Below, in pieces: positions 20,178 to 28,786 of a stretch of 64,000 nucleotides of DNA (positions are counted from its first letter, which is position 1; each line of letters opens with the position of its first letter). The translations under genes were made by a program, and so were the position numbers. The stretch comes from Bradyrhizobium septentrionale (GTDB lineage Bacteria; Pseudomonadota; Alphaproteobacteria; Rhizobiales; Xanthobacteraceae). The notes beneath the pieces were generated by a model, which did no database searches, was not told the DNA's origin, and saw only the letters and a list, made by a program, of their open reading frames with translations. Where the stretch lies: contig NZ_CP088285.1 of assembly GCF_011516645.4 (NCBI RefSeq), positions 8,140,501 to 8,204,500 on the forward strand. Reading direction: 5' to 3'.

Positions 20178-21803
20178 ATGTCGATCGCAACTCCGTTCGA
20201 GACGCCGAAGGCCAGTCTCGGTGTCGCTGCTGTAGCGCTGCTGTTCGCGGGACTGCTCGTGCTGCTGGATGGTCCGATCTGGCTCGTGAAGCTGGTGCCG
20301 ACCCAGGACGGGCCGGTGCATCTGGCGCAGGCCGACCTGATCGCCCGCTTCGGCTGGGGCGGCGCGCTGCAAGAGCCGGCGGCGTTGTTCTATCAATGGA
20401 ATCCGCGGATCGAGCCGAACTCGGCGATCTATCTGCTGCTCGCCGGATTGATCCGGCTGACCGGCGATGCGCTGGTCGCCAATAGCCTTTTCCTCAGCCT
20501 ATATGGCCTGGTCTGGATCGTTGCGGCCTTCGCCGCCAGCCGCGCCGAGACCGAGCGGCCGCTGCTGCCGGCGCTGCTGCTACTGCCGATCGCCTTCGGC
20601 GTCTTCATCCATTGGGGTTTTTACAATTTCGCGCTCGGCATTCCGCTGTTCCTGCTGTTTGCGAGCTTCTGGCGCGGCCTCAACGGGCGCCGCGATGCGC
20701 TGGCGTTCGTCGCGACTGCGATGTTGCTGGCCGCGCTCTACCTGACCCACATCACCTCGGTCGTCGCGGCCTGCCTGCTGCTCGCCGCCGACGGCATCGC
20801 GCGCGCCGCCGCGACATTCGCGCGGCAGGGCACCAGGGCCGCGGCGCTGCGCCTGCTGCGCGACGGCATTTGGGCTGCGGCTGCAGCGCTGCCGGTCCTG
20901 CTCTTGATCGCAAGCTTCCTGCTCGCCTATCAGAACATTGCCGGCGAGACGGCGAGCACCGCGGGCGGCGTTGCCCAGATCATCCGCCGTATCGTGGCCG
21001 CGACCTATCTCTTCACCTTCACCTGGTGGGAGGTGATTGCGCTCGCCCCGGTGCTTGGCGCGATCGTGCTGGCAAGCTTCGTCGCACTGCGGCGCTTCGG
21101 TTCGGGCGACCTGCTGTGGCCGGTCTTCTTCGTCCTGGTGCTGGCGCTGTCGCTGCTCAATCTCAAGACCGGCTCGGCGCTGCTGTCGGAACGGCTCGCC
21201 CCCTTTAGCGGGATCGCGATCGTGCTGGCGATCGCAAGCCGCCAGCCTGCGCCAACGCTGGCCCGCGCGCTCTGCCTGGCCGCGCTGTCGGGCCTGATCG
21301 GACAGACCGCGGTTCGCGCCGTCGCCTACCAGAGCTGGGCGCCGACGCTGGAGAGCGAGCTCGCCGCCGGCCGCGACAATCCCGGCCAGAGCTTTGCCAA
21401 TGCCGACCTGATCGCTGAGCGCGACAGCCATCTGTTCGCCTGGCGCATTCGCCCGACCCTGCACGCCGCGCAGACCGCGGCCCTTGCGGGCCGCGGCGTC
21501 GGCCTGTCCTCGCCGCTGCCCTCGACGCGCTATTTCGGCTATTTCCCGCTGCAATATGTCGAGGCGCGCGATTTCATGCGCGCCACGCCGGATTGGCAGG
21601 ATGCACCCGACGTCGCCTCGGTCGCCAGGTTCCGCGCCGCCAATCATGGCGCGCCGCAGGTCCTGATCGTTTCGAGCTCCGACCGGGACGGTGTGGCCTT
21701 TGCCGACAAGTTCGGCTACCCCGACTGCAAGACCACCGAGACCGGGGCGCGCGAGATCGACGTGTGCAAGGTCGCAACCCGGCTGAGCGCCGCGAATGAC
21801 TGA
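20178..21803 (+). CDS. Polytopic membrane protein, possible GT-C glycosyltransferase
   Basis: A 541-residue protein with about eleven membrane helices in the first 390 residues and a soluble C-terminal domain of about 150 residues. After the first helix a large loop carries an acidic motif (PTQDGPVHLAQADL), the place where GT-C glycosyltransferases hold their catalytic Asp. The loop goes on to FYQWNPRIEPNSAIY before the next helix. It begins 1 nt after the UbiA-type gene and overlaps the HAD gene by 8 nt. I infer a lipid-linked-sugar-dependent transferase from topology and context; no firm family match can be claimed. Confidence 0.6.
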   Translation: MSIATPFETPKASLGVAAVALLFAGLLVLLDGPIWLVKLVPTQDGPVHLAQADLIARFGWGGALQEPAALFYQWNPRIEPNSAIYLLLAGLIRLTGDALVANSLFLSLYGLVWIVAAFAASRAETERPLLPALLLLPIAFGVFIHWGFYNFALGIPLFLLFASFWRGLNGRRDALAFVATAMLLAALYLTHITSVVAACLLLAADGIARAAATFARQGTRAAALRLLRDGIWAAAAALPVLLLIASFLLAYQNIAGETASTAGGVAQIIRRIVAATYLFTFTWWEVIALAPVLGAIVLASFVALRRFGSGDLLWPVFFVLVLALSLLNLKTGSALLSERLAPFSGIAIVLAIASRQPAPTLARALCLAALSGLIGQTAVRAVAYQSWAPTLESELAAGRDNPGQSFANADLIAERDSHLFAWRIRPTLHAAQTAALAGRGVGLSSPLPSTRYFGYFPLQYVEARDFMRATPDWQDAPDVASVARFRAANHGAPQVLIVSSSDRDGVAFADKFGYPDCKTTETGAREIDVCKVATRLSAAND

Positions 21804-22440
21804 GCATCGCCTCGCCGGCGAAACCGCTGCGAAGCCGAAGGACGAGCGCTCCACTGACGGAGCGGGCGCGCTGCTTGGCCTGCCAACGGCACTGCCGCTG
21901 GTGCTCGACCTCGACGGCACGCTGATCAAGGGCGACTTGCTCTATCTGAGCTTCTTCTCGATCCTGCGCCGCAATCCGCTGATCGTCGCGTCATGCGCCG
22001 CATGGCTGGTGCGCGGCCGTGCCGCGCTGAAGCGCGAGCTGGCACTGCGCCAGCGCATCGACTGGAGCCGGATAAAACTCCATCAGGACGTCGCGGCACT
22101 GGCCGAGCGCGAGAAAGCCGCCGGCCGCCGCATCGTGCTGGCGACCGCGGCCGATGCGCTGCTCGCGGAGAAGCTGGCATCGCGGCTCTCATTTATCGAC
22201 CAGGTCCTCTCCTCCGACGGCGAACACAATCTCAAGGGCGCGAACAAGGCGGCCCTGCTGCTGAAGACCTTTCCCGAAGGCTTCATCTATGCCGGCGACA
22301 GCGCCTCCGATCTCGCGGTCTGGGCCCACGCCGTCGGAATCATCACCGTCAATGCGTCCGAGGCCGTGCGCGCCGCCGCGGCCGCGTTCGGCAAACCGAC
22401 GCTTCAGCTGCAGGGCCACGCGGCTACGGTGAAATCTTAA
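21796..22440 (+). CDS. HAD-superfamily hydrolase, putative polyprenyl-phosphosugar phosphatase
   Basis: A 214-residue HAD phosphatase. Motif I is LDLDGTLIKG (nucleophile and acid Asp), motif II is IVLATAAD, motif III holds the Lys near NLKGANKAAL, and motif IV is YAGDSASDLAVW. ATG 21796 overlaps the end of the preceding gene as ATGACTGA. HAD proteins of this type occur next to, or fused to, UbiA prenyltransferases. There one plausible role is removing the 5-phosphate from polyprenyl-phosphoryl-ribose phosphate; that role here is inferred from context only. Confidence 0.75.
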   Translation: MTEHRLAGETAAKPKDERSTDGAGALLGLPTALPLVLDLDGTLIKGDLLYLSFFSILRRNPLIVASCAAWLVRGRAALKRELALRQRIDWSRIKLHQDVAALAEREKAAGRRIVLATAADALLAEKLASRLSFIDQVLSSDGEHNLKGANKAALLLKTFPEGFIYAGDSASDLAVWAHAVGIITVNASEAVRAAAAAFGKPTLQLQGHAATVKS

Positions 22441-22539
22441 CCGCATCCTAACGCGGTCGTTCGATTGCGATCCGCTCCGCGATCCCAGTTTTAAAAATTG
22501 TTCGGTTAAGGTCGGCGTCAACAGAGGCGCAGGCCCACA

Positions 22540-22740
22540 ATGAATTTGCAGCAGCAAGTAATTTCTACCGGCTTCAAGATCATCTGCACGGATTGCGGCA
22601 GCCTGGCGATCAAGGTCGCTGATCCGGCGCATGCGTCCGGCGACACCATCATCGAATGCCGCCGCTGCAACGCGGTGCGCGGTACGGTAGCGGACCTGCA
22701 CGTGCTGGCGCGGCGCGGCCGCGACCTGTTCGAGTTCTAG
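22540..22740 (+). CDS. Small zinc-ribbon-like protein
   Basis: A 66-residue protein with two CxxC pairs (IICTDCGS and IIECRRCNAVRG) about 24 residues apart, the pattern of a zinc ribbon. The remainder is short and basic, ending RRGRDLFEF. It starts at ATG 22540. The next small gene starts 14 nt after its stop, so the two may be cotranscribed. Function unknown; a role in nucleic-acid or protein binding would be usual for such ribbons. Confidence 0.65.
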   Translation: MNLQQQVISTGFKIICTDCGSLAIKVADPAHASGDTIIECRRCNAVRGTVADLHVLARRGRDLFEF

Positions 22741-22754
22741 CCCGGGCCGCGCCG

Positions 22755-22958
22755 ATGCTGTCAGACCCGAAAGCCGCCACGCAGAGCGACGCGCCGCTAG
22801 ATGTTCCCTTGGAAACGGTGTGGTCGATCCTCGAGGCCGCCAACGAACTGGGCGACACAAACACGGTCGACGCCTGCCGCCGCGTCATCGACGCCAATTT
22901 GCGCGGCGACGCGCCCGGACAGCCCGACCTCGCCGCGATCGCCGCATTCTTCGCCTGA
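22755..22958 (+). CDS. Small helical hypothetical protein
   Basis: A 67-residue protein (MLSDPKAATQSDAPLDVPLE...), predicted mainly helical and acidic, with no membrane segment or signal. It starts 14 nt after the zinc-ribbon gene. The codon pattern is consistent with coding, but no family is recognised. The frame is open for 33 codons upstream inside the previous gene; I use the ATG at 22755. Confidence 0.5.
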   Translation: MLSDPKAATQSDAPLDVPLETVWSILEAANELGDTNTVDACRRVIDANLRGDAPGQPDLAAIAAFFA

Positions 22959-23135
22959 TTGAGGCAGCGTGTTGCTGTCTGTAAATTCAATGCGGCGCCG
23001 CCGTGACAAAGCGCTGCGCGGAAACACAACAACACAGACCGGGGCGTTGCCTGGCCCTGGCTTAACTTTGCGTAACTTGCTTCGTCCAGGGACGACCGGC
23101 TAGCTGTCGCGCAGCTTTCGGATTCGGACGGGCCG

Positions 23136-24440
23136 ATGAAATTGACGCGCGACGACCTGGTTGTCGGGGTCGCGATCCCCGCCTTCTTCATCCTCAGCAT
23201 CGCCTCGATGATCGCCTGCGCGCGCGCGTTTCCGGGGATGCATGTCTGGCGATCCGACATCACCGCGCAGGCCATCCTCGGCACCGCCATCATGGCCATC
23301 TTCGTCCCGGCCTTCGTCGCGGGACGATTCAGCTTCGGCTACCTGGTGGGCTTCTCGCTGCTGTCGGCCGTGTTCGGCTTCGTCTGGCTCAGCTTCTTCA
23401 GCGCGTTCGATTATCCGCACGCCATCGCGCGCTGGGCCATGATCGCCGCGCTGACTGCGGCGGTCATCCCTCTCCTGTTCCAGAATAGTCCCCTTTGGCG
23501 GCCCGACCTGTCCGAGGCGGCGATCAGGCGCATCGTGGTCCTGCTGCTCGGGGCATCCTTCGCCGTGCTGATTGCCGACATCTCCTGCGGCGCCAATGTG
23601 GGCGATCCCTATGGGACAGCCCGCAACGCCGTCACGCGGCCGGCACTGTTCAACTATCTGACCGGAATCATCATCGGCGCGGTCCTGCCCTATGTGTTCG
23701 CGCATCTTGCGTCGCGCCGGCAATGGCTGGCGGCGGCGGCCGTGTTGCTGTTGGCGCTGTGCTTCTATCCGGTCCTCAACAACAAGACCATTCTGCTGCT
23801 GCCGGTCTGGCTGCCGTTTCTGTTCTGGCTGTTCGGCCGGTTCAGCCCGCGGCTGGCGACGGTGCTCGCATTCCTGATCCCGATGATCATCGGTCTGACA
23901 GCGTTCTTCGTTCTCGTTGCCGACAAGGGCTACATCGTATTCGGCACCATCAATTTGCGCTTCGCCGCGATCCCGTCACTCGCCCTTGATCAATACGCCG
24001 ACTTCTTCGCGCACCGCGAGCTGACGCGCTTCTGCCAGATATCCATCCTGCGGCACATCATCGCCTGCCCCTACGGCGCGCTCGGCCCGACGCTGGGAGC
24101 GGTCTATCAGGACGGCAATTTCAATGCCTCGTTCCTCGCCACCGAGGGCATCGCGTCGGTCGGTCTTGCGCTCGCCCCCCTTTCGGCGCTGGTGTGCGGC
24201 CTGATCCTGTCGGTGGGATCGATGGTCTCGCGGCACTTGTCGCCGCGCTTCATCGCGGTTTCCTCCGGCATTGCCGTTCCGACGATCATGAACGTGCCGC
24301 TGACGACAAGCCTGCTGTCGAACGGGATCGCGCTGCTGTTCCTGCTGTGGTGGCTGACGCCCGAATGGCGCGGGGAGTTATCCGCACAGCCCAGGCAGGC
24401 CGATCAGCCGACCGGCGTCGCAGGCTTTGCGGCGTCCTGA
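23136..24440 (+). CDS. Polytopic membrane protein, O-antigen polymerase (Wzy)-like
   Basis: A 434-residue protein with about eleven to twelve membrane helices and one larger periplasmic loop before the last third (from about FFAHRELTRFCQISILRHI to YQDGNFNASFLATEGIASVGL). That topology and the EGIASVGLALAPL helix fit Wzy/oligosaccharide repeat polymerases, which have little sequence identity with one another. It sits three genes downstream of the UbiA/GT-C-like/HAD set, supporting a surface-glycan theme. The assignment is inferred from topology only. Confidence 0.55.
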   Translation: MKLTRDDLVVGVAIPAFFILSIASMIACARAFPGMHVWRSDITAQAILGTAIMAIFVPAFVAGRFSFGYLVGFSLLSAVFGFVWLSFFSAFDYPHAIARWAMIAALTAAVIPLLFQNSPLWRPDLSEAAIRRIVVLLLGASFAVLIADISCGANVGDPYGTARNAVTRPALFNYLTGIIIGAVLPYVFAHLASRRQWLAAAAVLLLALCFYPVLNNKTILLLPVWLPFLFWLFGRFSPRLATVLAFLIPMIIGLTAFFVLVADKGYIVFGTINLRFAAIPSLALDQYADFFAHRELTRFCQISILRHIIACPYGALGPTLGAVYQDGNFNASFLATEGIASVGLALAPLSALVCGLILSVGSMVSRHLSPRFIAVSSGIAVPTIMNVPLTTSLLSNGIALLFLLWWLTPEWRGELSAQPRQADQPTGVAGFAAS

Positions 24441-24582
24441 TCCGGGCGAGCATCCCGCTTTATGTGATCACCGCCCGGCCGTCGTCACCCAGTTGCTCTC
24501 GCGATGGGGCCAAGGTGGACGACGACACCGGGAGCAGATACGCTCTCCATTTTTCAGCGCCCTTTTTTCATTGGAGTTTGAA

Positions 24583-25707
24583 GTGGTTCAGAGCGCGCAG
24601 GGAGGGCCGGCCGCGTTGGGTCCGGGAAGTGCCGCACCGTGGTTTTCGCAAGCAACGCTTTCGCTTCCGAACTATTCATTTTCGAGTGCCGGCGGCCGCT
24701 ATCTTGCGCTGTGCTTTCTCGGCAGTGCCGGCGACGACGGCGCACGCGAAGTGATCCAGCAGGTCTTGGACGCAACAGATGTTTTCGACGGACAGCGCGC
24801 GGCGTTTTTTGGCGTGACGATCGATGCGAGGGACAAGGCCAACGAGACGCTGCTCGAGCGAAACGGTATCAGATATTTCCTGGATCTCGACGGCGCCGTC
24901 AGCCGCCTCTACGGCGCACTTCCGCAGGCCTCGACGCCAGGCGAGCAATCCCGATACAAGCGGATGTGGATTCTGATCGATCCAACCCTGCGGGTGATGG
25001 GTATGGCTCCGTTCGGGCAGACCGCCGCGCTGATCTCGCGCCTCCGCACCCTGCCGCCGCCGGATCGCTTCGCCGGGATCCGTCTGCAGGCCCCGATCCT
25101 GTACCTGCCGCAGGTGTTCGAACCGGCCTTCTGCAAACATCTGATCGGTCTCTACGAAAGCAACGGCGGCGAGATGTCCGGCGTGATGCGCGAGATCGAC
25201 GGCAAGACGGTCGGCGTCAGGGATCTCCGGTTCAAGGCGCGCAGGGACTTTTTGCTTGAAGACGCCGAGCTCAGACGTCAGGTCGATCTGAGGATCGAGC
25301 GCGCGATCGTTCCCGAGATCGCCAAGGTTCACCAGTTCAAGGCGACGCATATCGAGCGTTACATGGTCGGCTGTTACGACGCCGCCGACAACGCCCACTT
25401 TGCGCCGCATCGAGACAACACGACCAAGGGCACAGCGCACCGCCGGTTCGCCGTTTCAATCAATCTGAATGACGATTTTGACGGCGGCGAAATCGGCTTC
25501 CCGGAATACGGGCCGCAGTCGTTCAAGCCGCCCACCGGATGCGCCGTCGTGTTCTCATGCTCGCTGCTGCACGCGGTCAGCCTCGTCACGCGCGGCAAGC
25601 GCTACGCCTTCCTGCCGTTCCTCTACGACCAGGCCGCGGCAGATATCAGGGACGAAAATCGCAGGTTCATTTCAAGGGAGGAACGCTCCGACCACGCGCC
25701 GTCCTGA
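24583..25707 (+). CDS. Redoxin-like domain fused to a 2-oxoglutarate/Fe(II) dioxygenase (prolyl-4-hydroxylase type)
   Basis: A 374-residue two-domain protein. GTG 24583 is my start: GGAG lies 6 nt upstream and the first conserved sequence (APWFSQATLSLPNYSFSSAGGRYLAL) follows directly. Residues 1-165 look like a peroxiredoxin/thioredoxin fold, but no cysteine is present where the peroxidatic one should be (LCFLGSAGDDGAREV). The C-terminal domain has the iron triad H276-x-D278 (FAPHRDNT) and H330 (SLLHAVSL), with a basic RGKRYAF segment to bind 2-oxoglutarate. It probably hydroxylates a protein or small molecule. The catalytic role of the N-terminal domain is doubtful. Confidence 0.8.
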   Translation: MVQSAQGGPAALGPGSAAPWFSQATLSLPNYSFSSAGGRYLALCFLGSAGDDGAREVIQQVLDATDVFDGQRAAFFGVTIDARDKANETLLERNGIRYFLDLDGAVSRLYGALPQASTPGEQSRYKRMWILIDPTLRVMGMAPFGQTAALISRLRTLPPPDRFAGIRLQAPILYLPQVFEPAFCKHLIGLYESNGGEMSGVMREIDGKTVGVRDLRFKARRDFLLEDAELRRQVDLRIERAIVPEIAKVHQFKATHIERYMVGCYDAADNAHFAPHRDNTTKGTAHRRFAVSINLNDDFDGGEIGFPEYGPQSFKPPTGCAVVFSCSLLHAVSLVTRGKRYAFLPFLYDQAAADIRDENRRFISREERSDHAPS

Positions 25708-25818
25708 CGGTCTCCCAAGGCTGGGCTGATCGAGGAACATGGCGGGCAAAAACGACTTCAGCGGCGCCCGAGCAAACGCCCTTGGGAACCGCGATCTCTG
25801 CTAAGTTATTGAAATAAA

Positions 25819-25895
25819 TGGCGCGAGAGACGGGACTCGAACCCGCGGCCTCCGCCGTGACAGGGCGGCGCTCTAACCAACTGAGCTACTCCCGC
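25819..25895 (-). tRNA. tRNA-Asp (anticodon GTC)
   Basis: A complete 77-nt cloverleaf on the minus strand with encoded CCA. The acceptor stem is GCGGGAG paired with CTCTCGC (one G-U), the D arm contains AGCTCAGTTGGTTAGAGC, the anticodon stem is CCGCC/GGCGG with loop CTGTCAC giving GTC, and the T loop is TTCGAGT. A promoter candidate lies about 38 nt upstream. Confidence 0.98.
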
Positions 25896-26229
25896 GGATG
25901 CCGATCATCGGATTGATCCGCGCAGGACCGAGGGCATAAAGGGCCTCTTCCCGTTAGTCAAGGACGTTCCGGATCCCTGCACAGCACGGGCATTTTTGCG
26001 CTCAAGGCCCGAGTTGTCGGCTGTTTTCAGGCAGAACGGCGGTGTCAGTAAAGCCCCGAATCAACTAAGGCCTGATAGGTCTGGGTTTCCTGTGGCCGGC
26101 CCGGCGCTGCCCGTTCCCAGAACCGGCGGTTTCAGGACTTTTTCGGACGCATTTTCCCGACGCGAACGGCACGCCATTCGCGCGAAAGCAGCAAGCAATC
26201 CAGCCATTCAGCAACGAGGAGGGCCAGAC
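25896..26229. other. Intergenic region between tRNA-Asp and the HU-type gene
   Basis: 334 nt without a gene. It holds the tRNA-Asp promoter candidate on the minus strand and must contain the promoter of the HU-type gene on the plus strand, whose ribosome-binding site GAGGAGGG is at 26217-26224. I see nothing else. Confidence 0.6.
25933..25961 (-). promoter_or_regulatory. Promoter candidate for tRNA-Asp
   Basis: On the minus strand TTGACT (25956-25961) and TATGCC (25933-25938) are separated by exactly 17 nt, with the tRNA 5' end 37 nt past the -10 element. This is a plausible housekeeping promoter, read by eye only. Confidence 0.5.
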
Positions 26230-26529
26230 ATGGCGAAGAAAGCAGCGACACCGGCGACGATCACGCTGAAGCACCTGGCGGCGGCCATCGCCGAAGAGCA
26301 GGAGCTGTCCAAGAAGCAGGCCGAGGCGATCCTGACCGACATGGTCAACCGGATCACCAAGCACCTCAAGAAGGGCGAGCGTATCCGGATCGTCGGCCTC
26401 GGCATCCTCCAGGTCCGCAAGCGCGCCGCCCGCATGGGCCGTAACCCGGCGACCGGCGAGCAGATCCACATCAAGGCGAGCAAGAAGGTCGCCTTCCGCG
26501 CCGCCAAGGAGCTGAAGGAAGCCGTCTAA
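26230..26529 (+). CDS. HU-family DNA-binding protein
   Basis: A 99-residue histone-like protein that bends DNA and shapes the nucleoid. It shows the HU/IHF pattern: helical pair (LKHLAAAIAEEQELSKKQAEAIL), beta arms (GERIRIVGLGILQVRKRAARMGRNPATGE) containing the proline-tipped arm region around RNPATGE, and a terminal helix (FRAAKELKEAV). The start is ATG 26230 after GAGGAGGG. It differs from the classical 90-residue HU in its N-terminal MAKKAATPATI extension and is most like the HU-like proteins of Rhizobiales. A strong terminator follows. Confidence 0.92.
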   Translation: MAKKAATPATITLKHLAAAIAEEQELSKKQAEAILTDMVNRITKHLKKGERIRIVGLGILQVRKRAARMGRNPATGEQIHIKASKKVAFRAAKELKEAV

Positions 26530-26554
26530 GGTTTCGTACTCTCTCCGTTAAGAC

Positions 26555-26599
26555 AAAGCGCCATTCCGGCTCGCGACGCGGCCCCGGAGTGGCGCTTTT
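26555..26599 (+). terminator. Rho-independent terminator after the HU-type gene
   Basis: A 15-bp stem (26555-26569 with 26584-26598; one G-U in place of an A-T) ends in TTTT. The stem starts AAAGCGCC and closes GGCGCTTT. It lies 25 nt past the stop codon and separates this gene from pepT. Confidence 0.88.
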
Positions 26600-26642
26600 C
26601 TGTTAAGCTCCCTATTCTCGTCCCCACCCCTGCGCGGTCTTC

Positions 26643-27899
26643 ATGCTGGCACCGGCTCTCGACTTCAAGCACACCGTCACCGAGCGCTTCCTGCGCTATG
26701 TCGTGATCGACACCCAGTCCGACCCGGATTCACCCACCACGCCCTCCACCGAGAAGCAAAAGAATCTCGGCCGCCTGCTGGTTGCCGAGTTGCAGGCGAT
26801 GGGCGTAGCGGACGCGCATCTTGATCCGCATGGCTACGTCTATGCGACGATCCCGGCCAACACCGGCAAGACAGTGCCGGTGATCTGCTTCTGCTCGCAC
26901 ATGGACACCTCGCCCGACTGCACCGGCAAGAACGTCAAGCCGCAGGTCGTCAAGAACTACCGCGGCGGCGACATCGTGTTGCCTGCCGATTCCTCGCAGG
27001 TGATCCGCGCCGCCGAGCACGAAGCGCTGGCCGACCAGATCGGCAACGACATCATCACGACCGACGGCACCACCTTGCTCGGCGCCGACAACAAGGCCGG
27101 GCTCGCCGAGATCATGGATGCCGCGCATTTCCTGATCACCAATCCGCAGGTGAAGCACGGCACCATCAAGATCCTGTTCACACCGGACGAGGAGATCGGC
27201 CGCGGCGTCGACAAGGTCGACATCAAAAAGCTCGGGGCCGATTTCGGCTACACCATGGACGGCGAGACCGCCGGCCATATCGAGGACGAGACCTTCTCGG
27301 CCGACGGCGCCAGCATCATCATCGAAGGCGTTGCGACCCATCCGGGCTTCGCCAAGGGCAAGATGGAGCACGCGATCAAGATCGCCGCCGCGATCGTCGA
27401 TCGCCTGCCGAGGGATCACTGCTCGCCCGAGACCACCGAGGGCAAGGAAGGTTTTCTGCATCCCGTCGCGATCTCGGGCGCGCTGGAGAACGCGCGGATC
27501 GATTTCATCGTGCGCGATTTCACCGAGGCCGGCCTGAAGCAAAAGGAAGCGCTGCTCGAAGAGATCGTGCAGGACGTCATGAAGGCGTATCCGCGCTCGA
27601 CCTACCGCATGGAGGTCAAGCAGCAATATCGCAACATGAAGGAGGTGATCGATCGCCACCCGCAGATCGTCGCCTACGCGATCGAGGCGATCGAGCGCGC
27701 CGGCCTGACGCCGGTGAGGACCTCGATCCGCGGCGGCACCGACGGTTCACGGCTGTCCTTCATGGGACTGCCCTGCCCGAACATCTTCGCCGGCGAGCAC
27801 GCGTTCCATTCGCGGCTCGAATGGGTCAGCCGTCAGGACATGGAAAAGGCCGTGCAGACCATCGTGCATCTGGCGATGATCTGGGAAGAGAAGGCCTGA
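26643..27899 (+). CDS. pepT: Peptidase T (tripeptide aminopeptidase)
   Basis: Zinc metallopeptidase of family M20B that removes the N-terminal residue from tripeptides in the cytoplasm. It is 418 residues, close to the usual 408-412. Metal and catalytic motifs are visible: CSHMDTSPD (H86, D88), LLGADNKAGLAEIM with the bridging Asp, FTPDEEIGRG with the catalytic Glu, DGETAGHIEDETFSAD, and a final AGEHAFHSRLEW with the last zinc His. Its stop codon directly abuts the stop of the convergent methyltransferase gene. Confidence 0.95.
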   Translation: MLAPALDFKHTVTERFLRYVVIDTQSDPDSPTTPSTEKQKNLGRLLVAELQAMGVADAHLDPHGYVYATIPANTGKTVPVICFCSHMDTSPDCTGKNVKPQVVKNYRGGDIVLPADSSQVIRAAEHEALADQIGNDIITTDGTTLLGADNKAGLAEIMDAAHFLITNPQVKHGTIKILFTPDEEIGRGVDKVDIKKLGADFGYTMDGETAGHIEDETFSADGASIIIEGVATHPGFAKGKMEHAIKIAAAIVDRLPRDHCSPETTEGKEGFLHPVAISGALENARIDFIVRDFTEAGLKQKEALLEEIVQDVMKAYPRSTYRMEVKQQYRNMKEVIDRHPQIVAYAIEAIERAGLTPVRTSIRGGTDGSRLSFMGLPCPNIFAGEHAFHSRLEWVSRQDMEKAVQTIVHLAMIWEEKA

Positions 27900-28751
27900 T
27901 CAGGCCCGGGCGGTCACGATCCAGATCGCGCCCGGCAGCGCCACGGCATCGCCCTTCGCGAACGGCTTCAGCGCCTCGCGCATCGATGCGATGGCGGCGG
28001 CGCGCACGTCGTCCGGGTGGCCTTCCAGCGCCCGGCTGGCCGGCCCGATCTCGAGCGCGGCCTGGATCGCCGCATCCATGCCACCGCCAACAGCGACGTC
28101 GAGCTCGACCTTGCACGGCTCCATCGCAATGCCGGAGAAACCGGCCTCGCCCAGGATCCGCTTCACCCGCGCTTCGGACGCAAACGAAAACGGACCGGGA
28201 TCCTCGGGGCCGAGCTGCGGCAGTTTCGGCACGTGCTTGTAGACCGCCTGCAGCGGCGCCATGAAGAAGGGATTTTCGCGCGGCTCCTGCCAGCAGGCGA
28301 AGGCGAGACGCCGGCTCTTCCGCATCGCCTTGTGCAGGTTGGCGAACGACACCGCCGGATCGGCAAAGAACATCACGCCGAAGCGCGAGGCCAGCAGGTC
28401 GAAGCTCTCGCCGGCGAACGGATAAACCGTCGCATCCGCCAGCGCGAACTCGACCGGCAATCCCTGCGGCGCGCTCTGGCGCGCCCGCGTCAGCATCGGC
28501 TCCGAGACGTCGACGCCAAGCACGTGGCCATCGGGCGCGACTTTCGCCGCCAGCGCAAAGCTCGAGGCGCCGCTGCCGCAGCCGACATCGACCACGCGCT
28601 CGCCGGGTTTCGGGGCGGCGCGATCGATCAAGAGGTCGAGCACCGGCTGCAGCACGATGTCCTGCGCGGCCTGCCTGATGGCCCAGCGCTGGCCGCCCGG
28701 CCCGTTCCAATAGGCAATCTGATCGGCGTTTTGCGGATGGCCTGCGTTCAT
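27900..28751 (-). CDS. Class I SAM-dependent methyltransferase
   Basis: A 283-residue methyltransferase of the UbiE/Methyltransf_11 type. The SAM-binding loop is VVDVGCGSGASSFALA, with the acidic residue of motif II in GVDVSEPML, then ALADATVYPFAGESFDLLAS. The start ATG 28751 gives MNAGHPQNADQIAYWNGPGGQRW, an N-terminus common in this group. The frame is open for 80 codons upstream without features. The substrate cannot be read from sequence. It is convergent with pepT with no spacer. Confidence 0.9.
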   Translation of the reverse strand: MNAGHPQNADQIAYWNGPGGQRWAIRQAAQDIVLQPVLDLLIDRAAPKPGERVVDVGCGSGASSFALAAKVAPDGHVLGVDVSEPMLTRARQSAPQGLPVEFALADATVYPFAGESFDLLASRFGVMFFADPAVSFANLHKAMRKSRRLAFACWQEPRENPFFMAPLQAVYKHVPKLPQLGPEDPGPFSFASEARVKRILGEAGFSGIAMEPCKVELDVAVGGGMDAAIQAALEIGPASRALEGHPDDVRAAAIASMREALKPFAKGDAVALPGAIWIVTARA

Positions 28752-28786
28752 GCGAACAAAACCTTGTTGAGAGACTTCGCGCGATG

